A stretch of DNA of 10,753 nt from Bacillus_I endophytica_A (GTDB taxonomy: Bacteria; Bacillota; Bacilli; Bacillales; Bacillaceae_H): contig NZ_JALAMS010000082.1 of assembly GCF_026790145.1 (NCBI RefSeq), positions 1 through 10,753 on the forward strand, in the 5' to 3' direction. This document shows positions 6,304 through 10,753 of this stretch, piece by piece. Position numbers and translations under genes: made by a program. A model generated the notes under the pieces. That model was not told the origin of the DNA, ran no database searches, and saw only the letters and a program-made list of their open reading frames with translations. Numbering within the stretch: the stretch's first letter is position 1; each line of letters begins with the position of its first letter.

Positions 6304-6501
6304 TCACCCCATATCCCAAAAAAGTTGATCTAATGTTTTATCTAATGATTTAGCAATACTTATACATAACTTTAAAGTAGGATTGTACTTCCCAGCTTCA
6401 ATTAAACCAATTGTTTGTCTTGTAACATTTACTTTGTCAGCCAATTCCTGTTGTGTTAATTTCTTTTCCATCCTTGCTAATTTAATTTTATTTATTGGCA
6501 T
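6304..6501 (-). CDS. Small XRE/Cro-CI-type HTH regulator
   Basis: This is a 65-residue protein that is almost entirely one helix-turn-helix domain: KLTQQELADKVNVTRQTIGL followed by EAGKYNPTL, a hallmark of the XRE family, and a C-terminal end typical of short YozG/PadR-neighbour regulators (LDQLFW). I chose ATG 6501 over GTG 6507 because GAGGTG lies at the right distance from it and overlaps the GTG. It heads the operon with the four-TM and two-TM proteins. Perfect 11-bp inverted repeats flank its promoter region (6513-6558), so autoregulation is likely. Confidence 0.85.
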   Translation of the reverse strand: MPINKIKLARMEKKLTQQELADKVNVTRQTIGLIEAGKYNPTLKLCISIAKSLDKTLDQLFWDMG

Positions 6502-6512
6502 AATCACACCTC

Positions 6513-6558
6513 ATAATGTAATACATATATCACTTATGCAATTTATATATTACATTAT
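6513..6558 (-). promoter_or_regulatory. Promoter region of the XRE operon flanked by inverted repeats
   Basis: ATAATGTAATA (6513-6523) and its exact reverse complement TATTACATTAT (6548-6558) enclose a minus-strand -35-like TTGCAT (6537-6542). The -10-like CATTAT comes 17 bp later and overlaps the inner arm. The two half-sites are probable operators for the HTH protein. Confidence 0.5.
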
Positions 6559-6710
6559 AAAGGTGAAAAATTCAATAATATTTACGAATTCTTTTAGATT
6601 TACGTCATTATTACCTTCACTTATTTATTTTCTGAGTAGATGCTATATTTAATTATTTTTTATTTTCCGTATTTTCTATCCATCAGGTATCGGGAGTGAG
6701 GCTGGGGTGG

Positions 6711-6724
6711 TGGGGCTAGCCCCA
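6711..6724. repeat. GC-rich palindrome TGGGGCTAGCCCCA
   Basis: A perfect 14-bp palindrome in a short GC-rich island (about 6690-6740) stands out from the AT-rich flanks. It has no T-run and no gene nearby. It may belong to the origin-like region that follows. Confidence 0.5.
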
Positions 6725-6775
6725 CGGTCTTACCACGTTATCTTTTATAGAATAGGAGAAATCATTTAGGACGGA

Positions 6776-6965
6776 TGATGAGGCAGTTTTGCAGTCTATA
6801 CTTGTTGTGTTCGAACGACCTATTATTTGTGTCTCATCAGTTTATCGGTCGTTCGGCAAAACAAACGAAGACTGCAAAATGGATATAGACAAGGAGTAAA
6901 AGGTGGAGATTTTTTAAGCGATAGCGTTCCGTAGGATAAAAAATACAACCTGTACCTTGTCTATA
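6776..6965. other. Candidate single-strand replication origin (ssoA-like)
   Basis: Several long stems are nested here. TTTTGCAGTCT (6787-6797) pairs with 6869-6879, and inside it CGAACGACC (6812-6820) pairs with 6847-6855. A second structure pairs TATAGACAAGG (6884-6894) with CCTTGTCTATA (6955-6965). Inside that, ATTTTTT/AAAAAAT (6909-6915 with 6938-6944) closes a loop holding TAGCGT (6922-6927). TAGCGT in the loop of a long imperfect stem is the CS-6 signature of ssoA-type lagging-strand origins of rolling-circle plasmids. No open frame crosses the region. A structured RNA is the alternative. Confidence 0.45.
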
Positions 6966-7042
6966 TTCAAGCTTTTAGAGTTAGAATAAAACACATATTC
7001 TAAGTAACAAATATAACTAGTTTCCAACATCGTTTATAGATA

Positions 7043-7125
7043 GCAACTATGAGTTGCAATGAGGATAGTTTTTGCGTCTAAACCAGTGGCGTGAGCCACA
7101 CTATATAAAAGCGACTTCTTGTCGC
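7043..7125. repeat. Three small hairpins in non-coding DNA
   Basis: Perfect stem-loops GCAACT/AGTTGC (7043-7057), GTGGC/GCCAC (7086-7099) and GCGAC/GTCGC (7111-7125) follow the origin-like structure. The gap from 6502 to 7342 has no supported gene. It holds the XRE promoter, the palindrome at 6711, the origin-like stems, these hairpins and the promoter region of the next gene. Confidence 0.5.
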
Positions 7126-7149
7126 ACCATAATGGATGTTATCGGTAGT
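7122..7149. other. Degenerate Xer (pdif-like) site, weak
   Basis: TTATCGGTAGT (7139-7149) matches the divergent arm of the sites at 7908 and 9002. The opposite arm TCGCACCATAA (7122-7132), at the proper 6-bp spacing, keeps only the inner CATAA. It could be the decayed left border of the module that carries the next gene. Confidence 0.25.
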
Positions 7150-7280
7150 ATTAAGTAATTAACGCTTAGGAGCAAATAGAGATGTAAAAGTTATTATCTC
7201 GTAAGTCTTTATGTTTATCTAATTCTCCTTTAACGATTCTAAATATCCTTTTTTTGGTTAAAAACATACTTTTATTGGAA

Positions 7281-7302
7281 TATAGTTAAATATTTAACTA
7301 TA
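7281..7302. promoter_or_regulatory. Perfect 22-bp palindromic operator candidate
   Basis: The 22 bases from TATAGTTAAAT to ATTTAACTATA are self-complementary. They lie between a -35-like TTGGAA (7275-7280) and a -10-like TATACC (7299-7304, 18-bp spacer), 40 bp before the start codon. A repressor bound here would shut the promoter. Confidence 0.55.
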
Positions 7303-7342
7303 CCATATTATAAATTTGATTATAATAAGGAGTGTTTACCCT

Positions 7343-7828
7343 ATGGCAGTAAATGAAATTGTTGAAGGCAAAAAGTATTTACTAAGAAAAGTACATCAAG
7401 AAACTGCTTTAACTTATCAACCATATGCTAGCTATGACTATGTTAAATTATCAGGTGATTCAAAGTCTGGAACACCTGTTATTTTTGAACAACATCCTGA
7501 TAAACCAGGCGAGTACTACATAAAAATGACAAGTTGTAACTGGTCAGGTAGTCAATATTTTACACGTAGTGGCAAGGGATGGGTATATTTAGATACAAAA
7601 GCAAATGCATCACGGTTTTGTTTTTTCTTAGATGCTTGGGGAAGAATAAAATTCTGGCATTCTAGTGGAAACGAAGATACTTTGAACTTTAAACTTCATA
7701 CTAGTGGAGATACAAAATGGTTAAGTACTGATGGATATAAGAGATACCTAAAAGATGATGAACCAAATACTCGTACAGGGGAAAGAGAAGTAATTGATAG
7801 AGATCTATTTGAAGTAAAGGAGGCTTAA
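7343..7828 (+). CDS. Beta-rich 161-aa protein of unknown function
   Basis: ATG 7343 is preferred over the upstream in-frame ATT because AAGGAG lies 11 nt before it. The 161-residue protein has no signal peptide or membrane helix. It is rich in Tyr, Trp, Phe, Gly and Asp, with alternating strand-like segments in about three blocks (10-60, 61-105, 106-160), for example KYLLRKV, EYYIKMTS, YFTRSGKGWVYLD and DTKWLSTDGYKRYL. That pattern resembles beta-trefoil or fascin/lectin folds, as in some Bacillus toxins and carbohydrate-binding proteins, but I cannot name a family. It stands alone between a palindromic operator and its own terminator, next to a Xer site, so it looks like a one-gene cargo cassette. 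Confidence 0.75.
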   Translation: MAVNEIVEGKKYLLRKVHQETALTYQPYASYDYVKLSGDSKSGTPVIFEQHPDKPGEYYIKMTSCNWSGSQYFTRSGKGWVYLDTKANASRFCFFLDAWGRIKFWHSSGNEDTLNFKLHTSGDTKWLSTDGYKRYLKDDEPNTRTGEREVIDRDLFEVKEA

Positions 7829-7840
7829 TAAAATATATAG

Positions 7841-7884
7841 AATAGAAAATCTCACCATAGACGAAGGGAATTTTTCTATTTTTA
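7841..7884 (+). terminator. Terminator of the beta-rich protein gene
   Basis: AATAGAAAA (7841-7849) pairs with TTTTCTATT (7872-7880), followed by TTT. It starts 13 bases after the stop codon. Confidence 0.55.
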
Positions 7885-7907
7885 AACTGTATAAAATATA
7901 CAATTGT

Positions 7908-7935
7908 AGTTAACATAATCTTTTTTATCGGCATT
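7908..7935. other. dif-like Xer recombination site (pdif) 1
   Basis: AGTTAACATAA, a 6-bp spacer TCTTTT and TTATCGGCATT make the standard 11-6-11 layout. The reverse complement of the first arm, TTATGTTAACT, differs at one base from the XerD-side arm of Bacillus subtilis dif (TTATGTAAACT). The other arm (AATGCCGATAA in reverse) keeps the inner TAA and is like the variable XerC arms of Acinetobacter pdif sites. Confidence 0.6.
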
Positions 7936-7936
7936 G

Positions 7937-7968
7937 AAAAAAGGACCTTCAAATCGAAGATCCTTTTT
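7937..7968. terminator. Terminator next to Xer site 1
   Basis: AAAAAAGGACCTTC pairs with GAAGATCCTTTTT (one mismatch) around a five-base loop. A/T runs on both sides would let it work in either direction. Confidence 0.7.
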
Positions 7969-8016
7969 ATTGTCAATAATAGAACAAAGTCCAAGAAGAC
8001 TTTCCTGGGCTTTTTG

Positions 8017-8056
8017 AAATCAAGGAAATTGAGGAAGGTGATTTTTCTTGATTTTT
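8017..8056 (+). terminator. Possible terminator
   Basis: AAATCAAG (8017-8024) pairs with CTTGATTT (8047-8054), followed by more Ts. The loop of 22 bases is long, so this is weaker than the neighbouring hairpins. Confidence 0.4.
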
Positions 8057-8219
8057 TAAAAATATATGTGAAAGGAAGCTAAATAAGTTTCCCATGCATA
8101 TTTTTAATATATTCAAAACTATTTCATATTCTTGTGTTAATTAATTAAAAATCAGAAGTTTTAATACTACTAATATTATTAATGCCATATATTGATTTAT
8201 AATATTACTATTCACAATT

Positions 8220-8247
8220 AATTTACATAATGTTCATTAGAGGAAGT
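8220..8247. other. dif-like Xer recombination site (pdif) 2
   Basis: AATTTACATAA, spacer TGTTCA and TTAGAGGAAGT. In reverse complement the arms are ACTTCCTCTAA and TTATGTAAATT, against ACTTCCTAGAA and TTATGTAAACT in Bacillus subtilis dif: two mismatches and one. It is the most dif-like site in the window and has the same orientation as the others. Confidence 0.65.
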
Positions 8248-8264
8248 AATGTTCAATTTGAATA

Positions 8265-8284
8265 AAAAAAGGCCTCTCCTTTTA
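8265..8284 (-). terminator. Short terminator, minus direction
   Basis: On the minus strand AAAAGG pairs with CCTTTT across AGAGG and is followed by more Ts (TTTATT). No gene that needs it is visible upstream. Confidence 0.4.
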
Positions 8285-8286
8285 CC

Positions 8287-8344
8287 AATGAAGGAGGGCT
8301 ATGTAGTGTAAAATACATGAAGAAGGGAGGGACCCTCCTTCATT
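8287..8344. repeat. 12-bp inverted repeat with a third partial copy
   Basis: AATGAAGGAGGG (8287-8298) and CCCTCCTTCATT (8333-8344) are perfect complements, with an inner ATGTA/TACAT stem. ACCCTCCTTCA occurs again at 8543-8553. There is no T-run, so it is not an ordinary terminator. Confidence 0.5.
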
Positions 8345-8933
8345 AAAGAATAAAACAATTCTAACTATTTGTAAAATTAAAACTCTTATTCCATTCTTAT
8401 CTATCCTTTGAATTTTACATCAATGTTTTTTTATCCATCTTATAAAACTTAATTATTATAATGAAGGTTATCTGTAATGAAAAAAGTTGATCCCCCTTCC
8501 CCCTCTTGATACAAAACTCTCTACTACTGTAATAGGATAGGTACCCTCCTTCACTAACCTTAATCAACTTAATAAAAAAGAGCATGCAAACAATGTAGTG
8601 CTAAGTTCGCAAGTTTTTTAAGTCAAAAAGAACTGAAAAACTGAAGAAATCAACCAGGACCGTAATAATACCTATGTATACTAGAGTTGTCCTTATAACC
8701 CTATATATAAATTAACGGAGAACAAAAAATAAGCCATGAAGGTTTTATTGAACTTTCTCAAATATAATAAAAAGAGGAACGTTCATATTCTGATAATCTA
8801 GTAACCTATATTAAGCATATTCAAAAATATTTTATTTGTTCATCAATCTTTGTTTTAAAAGATGAATAACATTTTCTATATAGAGCAAACTACTCAAGAT
8901 ACGTAAAGTATCGCTCTTAAAAGTTGATGTGTA
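8345..8933. other. Gene-poor stretch
   Basis: No gene is supported. A minus-strand frame ending at 8832 reads LYIENVIHLLKQRLMNK before its stop and could be the tail of a decayed gene. A plus-strand ATG at 8735 gives only 22 codons. The stretch lies between Xer sites 2 and 3 and may be residue of earlier cargo. Confidence 0.4.
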
Positions 8934-8978
8934 ACAGAAAAACCTACTGGGCATGGTCAGTAGGTTTTTCTGTTTTTA
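8934..8978. terminator. Strong terminator before Xer site 3
   Basis: A perfect 16-bp stem ACAGAAAAACCTACTG (8934-8949) with 8958-8973 and an eight-base loop is followed by TTTT. The A-run on the other side also allows it to end the minus-strand oxidoreductase gene, which stops at 9050. Confidence 0.85.
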
Positions 8979-9029
8979 CACTGTATACGCTATTCATTTC
9001 TAGTTAACATAATGTTTTTTATCGGTATA
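8963..9029. repeat. Direct repeat carrying Xer site 3 (copy of 7870-7935)
   Basis: The sequence from TTTTTCTGTTTTTA through ACTGTATA to the Xer site resembles 7870-7935 base by base (TTTTTCTATTTTTA, ACTGTATA, then the site). A degenerate third copy lies at about 10366-10420 (CTGTA, ATTTCATTTC, AACATA, TTTTTTATCGGCA). The copies bracket separate cargo modules. Confidence 0.6.
9002..9029. other. dif-like Xer recombination site (pdif) 3
   Basis: AGTTAACATAA, spacer TGTTTT and TTATCGGTATA. The first arm is identical to that of sites 1 and 4; the second differs from site 1 at two bases. It forms the left border of the redox module. Confidence 0.6.
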
Positions 9030-9049
9030 AAAAATTAGACTCGGATATT

Positions 9050-9622
9050 TTATTCTGCTAGTTGTTTTAGATAGTTACGAAGACGAATCTTCGGGTTTAA
9101 TTCTATATTTGTAATATGCTCTACATACTGAATCGCACTTTGGGCGATTTCTTGGTCACTGATTTTATTTGAACGATATTCGACAAAGGGAGGAAGATAG
9201 GTCATGCCTACAAAATTAGCAGATGCTTGAAAGGGCTTTGTCAGTTCGCTTACTGAAAATAAATTATAACCACCGGCTTGAAAAGAATGTTCAGGTGAAC
9301 CGATAGAAATGGTCATCACCCATTCCTTTCCTCTCAATTTCGTTCCACCAGGTCCATGAGCCCAACCAAAGGTAAACACTTCATCAAACCACTGTTTTAA
9401 AAGTGGGGGACTGCTGTACCAGTACAACGGAAACTGAAAAACAATACGATCATGGGCAAGGAGTAGTTGTTGTTCAAATTCGACATCGATGGGTTGATTA
9501 CGATATTTTTCATAAAGATCATGAACGGTTATACTCGGTACACTTAAAAGCGCTTCTTTCCACTTTTTATTTACTCGGGAGGATTCAATGTTCGGATGTA
9601 TAACGAGTACTAATGTTTTCAT
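9050..9622 (-). CDS. Flavodoxin-fold NAD(P)H oxidoreductase (quinone reductase type)
   Basis: This is a 190-residue flavoprotein of the flavodoxin_2 family (KefF/MdaB/YwrO type), which reduces quinones or related electrophiles with NAD(P)H in the cytoplasm. The first strand and phosphate loop read MKTLVLVIHPNIESSR (1-16). The family signature FPLYWYSSPPLLKQW is at 64-78, followed by WFDEVFTFGWAHG, and GGYN at 117-120 is also typical. Length is normal. I start at the third in-frame ATG (9622), since the two upstream ATGs overlap the AAAGGA ribosome sites. It is divergent from an HxlR regulator, the usual pairing for electrophile-induced reductases. Its leader contains the remnant of a paralogue (9624-9708). 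Confidence 0.85.
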   Translation of the reverse strand: MKTLVLVIHPNIESSRVNKKWKEALLSVPSITVHDLYEKYRNQPIDVEFEQQLLLAHDRIVFQFPLYWYSSPPLLKQWFDEVFTFGWAHGPGGTKLRGKEWVMTISIGSPEHSFQAGGYNLFSVSELTKPFQASANFVGMTYLPPFVEYRSNKISDQEIAQSAIQYVEHITNIELNPKIRLRNYLKQLAE

Positions 9623-9623
9623 A

Positions 9624-9708
9624 TTATCCATTCCTTTCATTCCTTTGATATGACTTCGCCCGAGAATTACTTAGATTGGGATGTGCAGCGATAACCATAA
9701 TTTTTCAT
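9624..9708 (-). pseudogene. N-terminal remnant of a second NAD(P)H oxidoreductase gene
   Basis: Behind a strong ribosome site (AGAAAGGATGATC) and ATG 9708, one extra A in an A-run shifts the frame. The next frame reads KIMVIAAHPNLSNSRAKSY and stops at 9624. This matches the first 20 residues of the intact enzyme just downstream (MKTLVLVIHPNIESSR) but is clearly a different sequence. It looks like the start of a paralogous gene whose body was deleted. Translation from the second ATG (9698) would give only 24 residues. Confidence 0.65.
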
Positions 9709-9755
9709 AACGATCATCCTTTCTCATTTTTCGTAGCATCGTGATCTACACTCCT

Positions 9756-9783
9756 ATTATTGTCCGGAATTTCATTTTTGCAA
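9756..9783 (-). promoter_or_regulatory. Promoter of the oxidoreductase gene
   Basis: On the minus strand, -35 TTGCAA (9778-9783) and -10 AATAAT (9756-9761) have a 16-bp spacer. It reads through the paralogue remnant into the intact gene. Confidence 0.5.
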
Positions 9784-9848
9784 AGTACGCTTTTTTTTCA
9801 GACTAGGTCCTGTGAAACGTACCATAGACGTTGCCTGATGTCGGTAGG

Positions 9849-9868
9849 TAGTACGGTTTACCGTACTA
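9849..9868. promoter_or_regulatory. HxlR operator candidate
   Basis: TAGTACGGT and ACCGTACTA form a perfect inverted repeat around TT in the gap between the divergent oxidoreductase and HxlR genes. GTAC-type dyads are known targets of HxlR/MarR-like regulators. It is the strongest dyad in the gap and the obvious binding site for the product of 9961-10326. Confidence 0.6.
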
Positions 9869-9960
9869 AGTATGATAAATCATCGTACTGTTTTCATTCT
9901 GGATACTTTGATAAAATTACAACTATGAAGGTAAAGATCATGTGATCGGGAGATGGTAAG

Positions 9961-10326
9961 ATGCAAGGGGAAATTCGCGATTCTAATAAGACACAGGGGA
10001 TATTGGCCACTCTGCAGGTAATCGGAGGAAAATGGAAACCACTCATTTTGTTTATTTTACTGCATCAAGGCACAAAGCGGTTCGGGGAATTGAGACGTCT
10101 GCTTCCTAATGTCACGCAAGGAATGCTCACCAATCAGCTTCGTGAGATGGAACGGGACGGACTCATCGTACGCCGAGTGTATCAAGAGATTCCGCCCAAA
10201 GTTGAATATTTTTTGTCCGATCACGGAAGAACGTTAAGTTCGGTTTTGACCGACATGTGCGGGTGGGGATTTAAGCATATCGAATTTATGAAGAATACGA
10301 ATGGGGACGACACGAACACCCTTTGA
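9961..10326 (+). CDS. HxlR-family transcriptional regulator
   Basis: This is a 121-residue winged-helix protein of the HxlR/DUF24 family, which controls genes for electrophile and quinone detoxification. The family signature is complete: IGGKWKPLILFIL (21-33), RFGELRRLLPNVTQGMLTNQL (40-60, the recognition helix), EMERDGLIVRRVY (62-74), PPKVEY (78-83) and the C-terminal GWGF. The redox-sensing cysteine usually found just before the TLxVIGGKW segment is absent (here GILATLQV); the only cysteine is C100. A sensing mode other than the YodB/HypR thiol switch is therefore likely. GGGAG lies 8 nt before ATG 9961. The gene is visibly richer in G+C than the plasmid backbone, which suggests separate acquisition with the divergent reductase. 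Confidence 0.9.
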   Translation: MQGEIRDSNKTQGILATLQVIGGKWKPLILFILLHQGTKRFGELRRLLPNVTQGMLTNQLREMERDGLIVRRVYQEIPPKVEYFLSDHGRTLSSVLTDMCGWGFKHIEFMKNTNGDDTNTL

Positions 10327-10334
10327 TCTCAATG

Positions 10335-10366
10335 AAAAAAAGACTCTGGTAAAAGTGTCTTTTTTC
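10335..10366 (+). terminator. Terminator of the HxlR gene
   Basis: AAAAAAGAC (10336-10344) pairs with GTCTTTTTT (10357-10365), with inner CT/AG pairs after a mismatch. It starts 9 bases after the stop codon. Confidence 0.75.
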
Positions 10367-10392
10367 GTTCCTGTACATACCATTTCATTTCG

Positions 10393-10420
10393 AACATACA
10401 TGTACTTTTTTATCGGCACG
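10393..10420. other. Degenerate Xer site at the right border of the redox module
   Basis: TTATCGGCACG (10410-10420) and the T-rich spacer match sites 1 and 3, and the upstream flank also resembles theirs. The other arm is disrupted: AACATA is present, but shifted. It is probably a decayed site. Confidence 0.35.
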
Positions 10421-10544
10421 TGGCATAACTTCCGTCCTTAAAGCTGTTGATTCCGAAGCATTTATGCAACCTTTTATTCAATTAAATGGCTCTTTAATTG
10501 AACAAGATCCCAAAGTATCAGATGAATACTTTATACAAAACTAG
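10410..10544 (+). pseudogene. Possible C-terminal gene fragment
   Basis: One frame is open for 44 codons and reads like protein (SARGITSVLKAVDSEAFMQP, later DPKVSDEYFIQN), but it lacks a start codon with a ribosome site. Its TAG stop overlaps Xer site 4. It begins inside the degenerate site at 10410. A cargo gene cut by Xer recombination would look like this. No family is recognised. Confidence 0.35.
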
Positions 10545-10570
10545 TTAACATAATCTATCTTAGAGGAAGT
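10543..10570. other. dif-like Xer recombination site (pdif) 4
   Basis: AGTTAACATAA, spacer TCTATC and TTAGAGGAAGT. One arm is identical to sites 1 and 3, the other to site 2, so it is a hybrid of the two site types. In reverse complement (ACTTCCTCTAA, TTATGTTAACT) it differs from the arms of Bacillus subtilis dif at three bases in total. Confidence 0.65.
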
Positions 10571-10624
10571 TGAAGAGGCGCAGACCCCTTGTCCCCCAAG
10601 GATTCTGGAACTTCTCTTTTTTCT
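10562..10624 (+). terminator. Terminator after Xer site 4
   Basis: AGAGGAAGTT (10562-10571) pairs with AACTTCTCT (10609-10617) with one bulge. An inner CCTTG/CAAGG stem follows (10587-10591 with 10597-10601), and TTTTTT comes after. The first arm overlaps the Xer site, so the site is partly inside the terminator. From 10625 to 10684 I see nothing. Confidence 0.5.
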
Positions 10625-10684
10625 CCTTTATGCAGGATTTTATACATCGTTGGGTTAGCAAGCTTTCTACTGTTCTCCAACACA

Positions 10685-10724
10685 AAAAGAGTGCATAAAA
10701 AACCTAGGTTTTATGCACTCTTTT
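10685..10724. terminator. Bidirectional terminator at the right end
   Basis: A perfect 16-bp stem AAAAGAGTGCATAAAA (10685-10700) with 10709-10724 and an eight-base loop has A/T runs on both sides. It would isolate the cargo region from the plasmid backbone across the junction. Confidence 0.85.
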
Positions 10725-10732
10725 CAAATAAA

Positions 10733-10753
10733 GTCCTTAACTAAAAGAAGATA
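10733..10753. repeat. Right copy of 21-bp terminal inverted repeat
   Basis: This is the exact reverse complement of 1-21. Joined to the left end it completes a hairpin of up to 21 pairs. In the minus direction the left-end copy is the first arm, this one is the second, and TTTATTTG follows. Confidence 0.8.

Noticed and set aside
6383..6652. Plus-strand frame of 89 codons over the XRE gene and its promoter
   Set aside because: It is antisense to a clear HTH gene and runs into its promoter; no ribosome site.
7170..7184. AGGAG followed by ATG TAA, resembling a start-stop minimal ORF
   Set aside because: Spacing is right but the frame closes at once; one chance occurrence is not enough to call a regulatory leader.
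7701..7994. Minus-strand frame of 97 codons
   Set aside because: It overlaps the 3' end of the beta-rich protein gene, a terminator and Xer site 1; its composition is that of AT-rich non-coding DNA.
9403..9603. Plus-strand frame of 66 codons inside the oxidoreductase gene
   Set aside because: Antisense shadow of a gene with clear family motifs.
10234..10419. Minus-strand frame of 61 codons over the HxlR 3' end
   Set aside because: Overlaps the HxlR gene and its terminator, with no ribosome site.
1..10753. CRISPR array, tRNA or rRNA genes, or a complete insertion sequence
   Set aside because: No regularly spaced direct repeats, no cloverleaf or rRNA-like sequence, and no transposase reading frame were seen.

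Overview
The window reads as a small, AT-rich accessory replicon of a low-G+C Gram-positive bacterium, most likely a Bacillus of the cereus group. The grounds are strong AGGAGG-type ribosome sites, a MobV relaxase with a textbook pMV158-type oriT, a DUF3967-type helix-turn-helix plasmid protein, and XerC/XerD sites whose arms match the Bacillus subtilis dif site. The first and last 21 bases are perfect reverse complements. Joined into a circle they form a terminator-shaped palindrome that would end the operon at the left edge, so a circular plasmid of about 10.75 kb opened in a stem-loop is the simplest reading.

Left half (28-4832), mostly on the minus strand. The relaxase gene and oriT sit at 3192-4546, followed on the far side by a run of six hairpins (4578-4741). 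Next come a DUF3967-type HTH/coiled-coil protein (2395-3072) and a probable replication initiator (1219-2082). The initiator has a leader of about 275 nt that holds a facing antisense-RNA promoter, a branched antisense RNA and an intrinsic attenuator, which is a complete copy-number control circuit. Downstream is a three-gene cassette: small protein, toxin-like GNAT acetyltransferase, and a second small protein related to the first.

Middle (4989-7150). A gene for a secreted precursor with a hydrophobic, two-cysteine C-terminus faces a three-gene minus-strand operon (HTH regulator, four-TM protein, two-TM small protein) across a perfect shared terminator. This looks like a bacteriocin or toxin with regulator and immunity. 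Beyond it lies a non-coding, hairpin-rich stretch that resembles a single-strand origin (TAGCGT in the loop of a long stem).

Right part (7281-10570), an accessory region organised by at least four same-orientation dif-like Xer sites (7908, 8220, 9002, 10543) plus two degenerate ones. The sites separate small cargo modules: a beta-rich protein of unknown function behind a perfect 22-bp palindrome, a gene-poor stretch, and a redox module. The redox module holds an NAD(P)H:quinone oxidoreductase-like gene, the remnant of a paralogue, and a divergent HxlR regulator. Its base composition is visibly richer in G+C than its surroundings. The arrangement resembles the pdif modules known from Acinetobacter plasmids.
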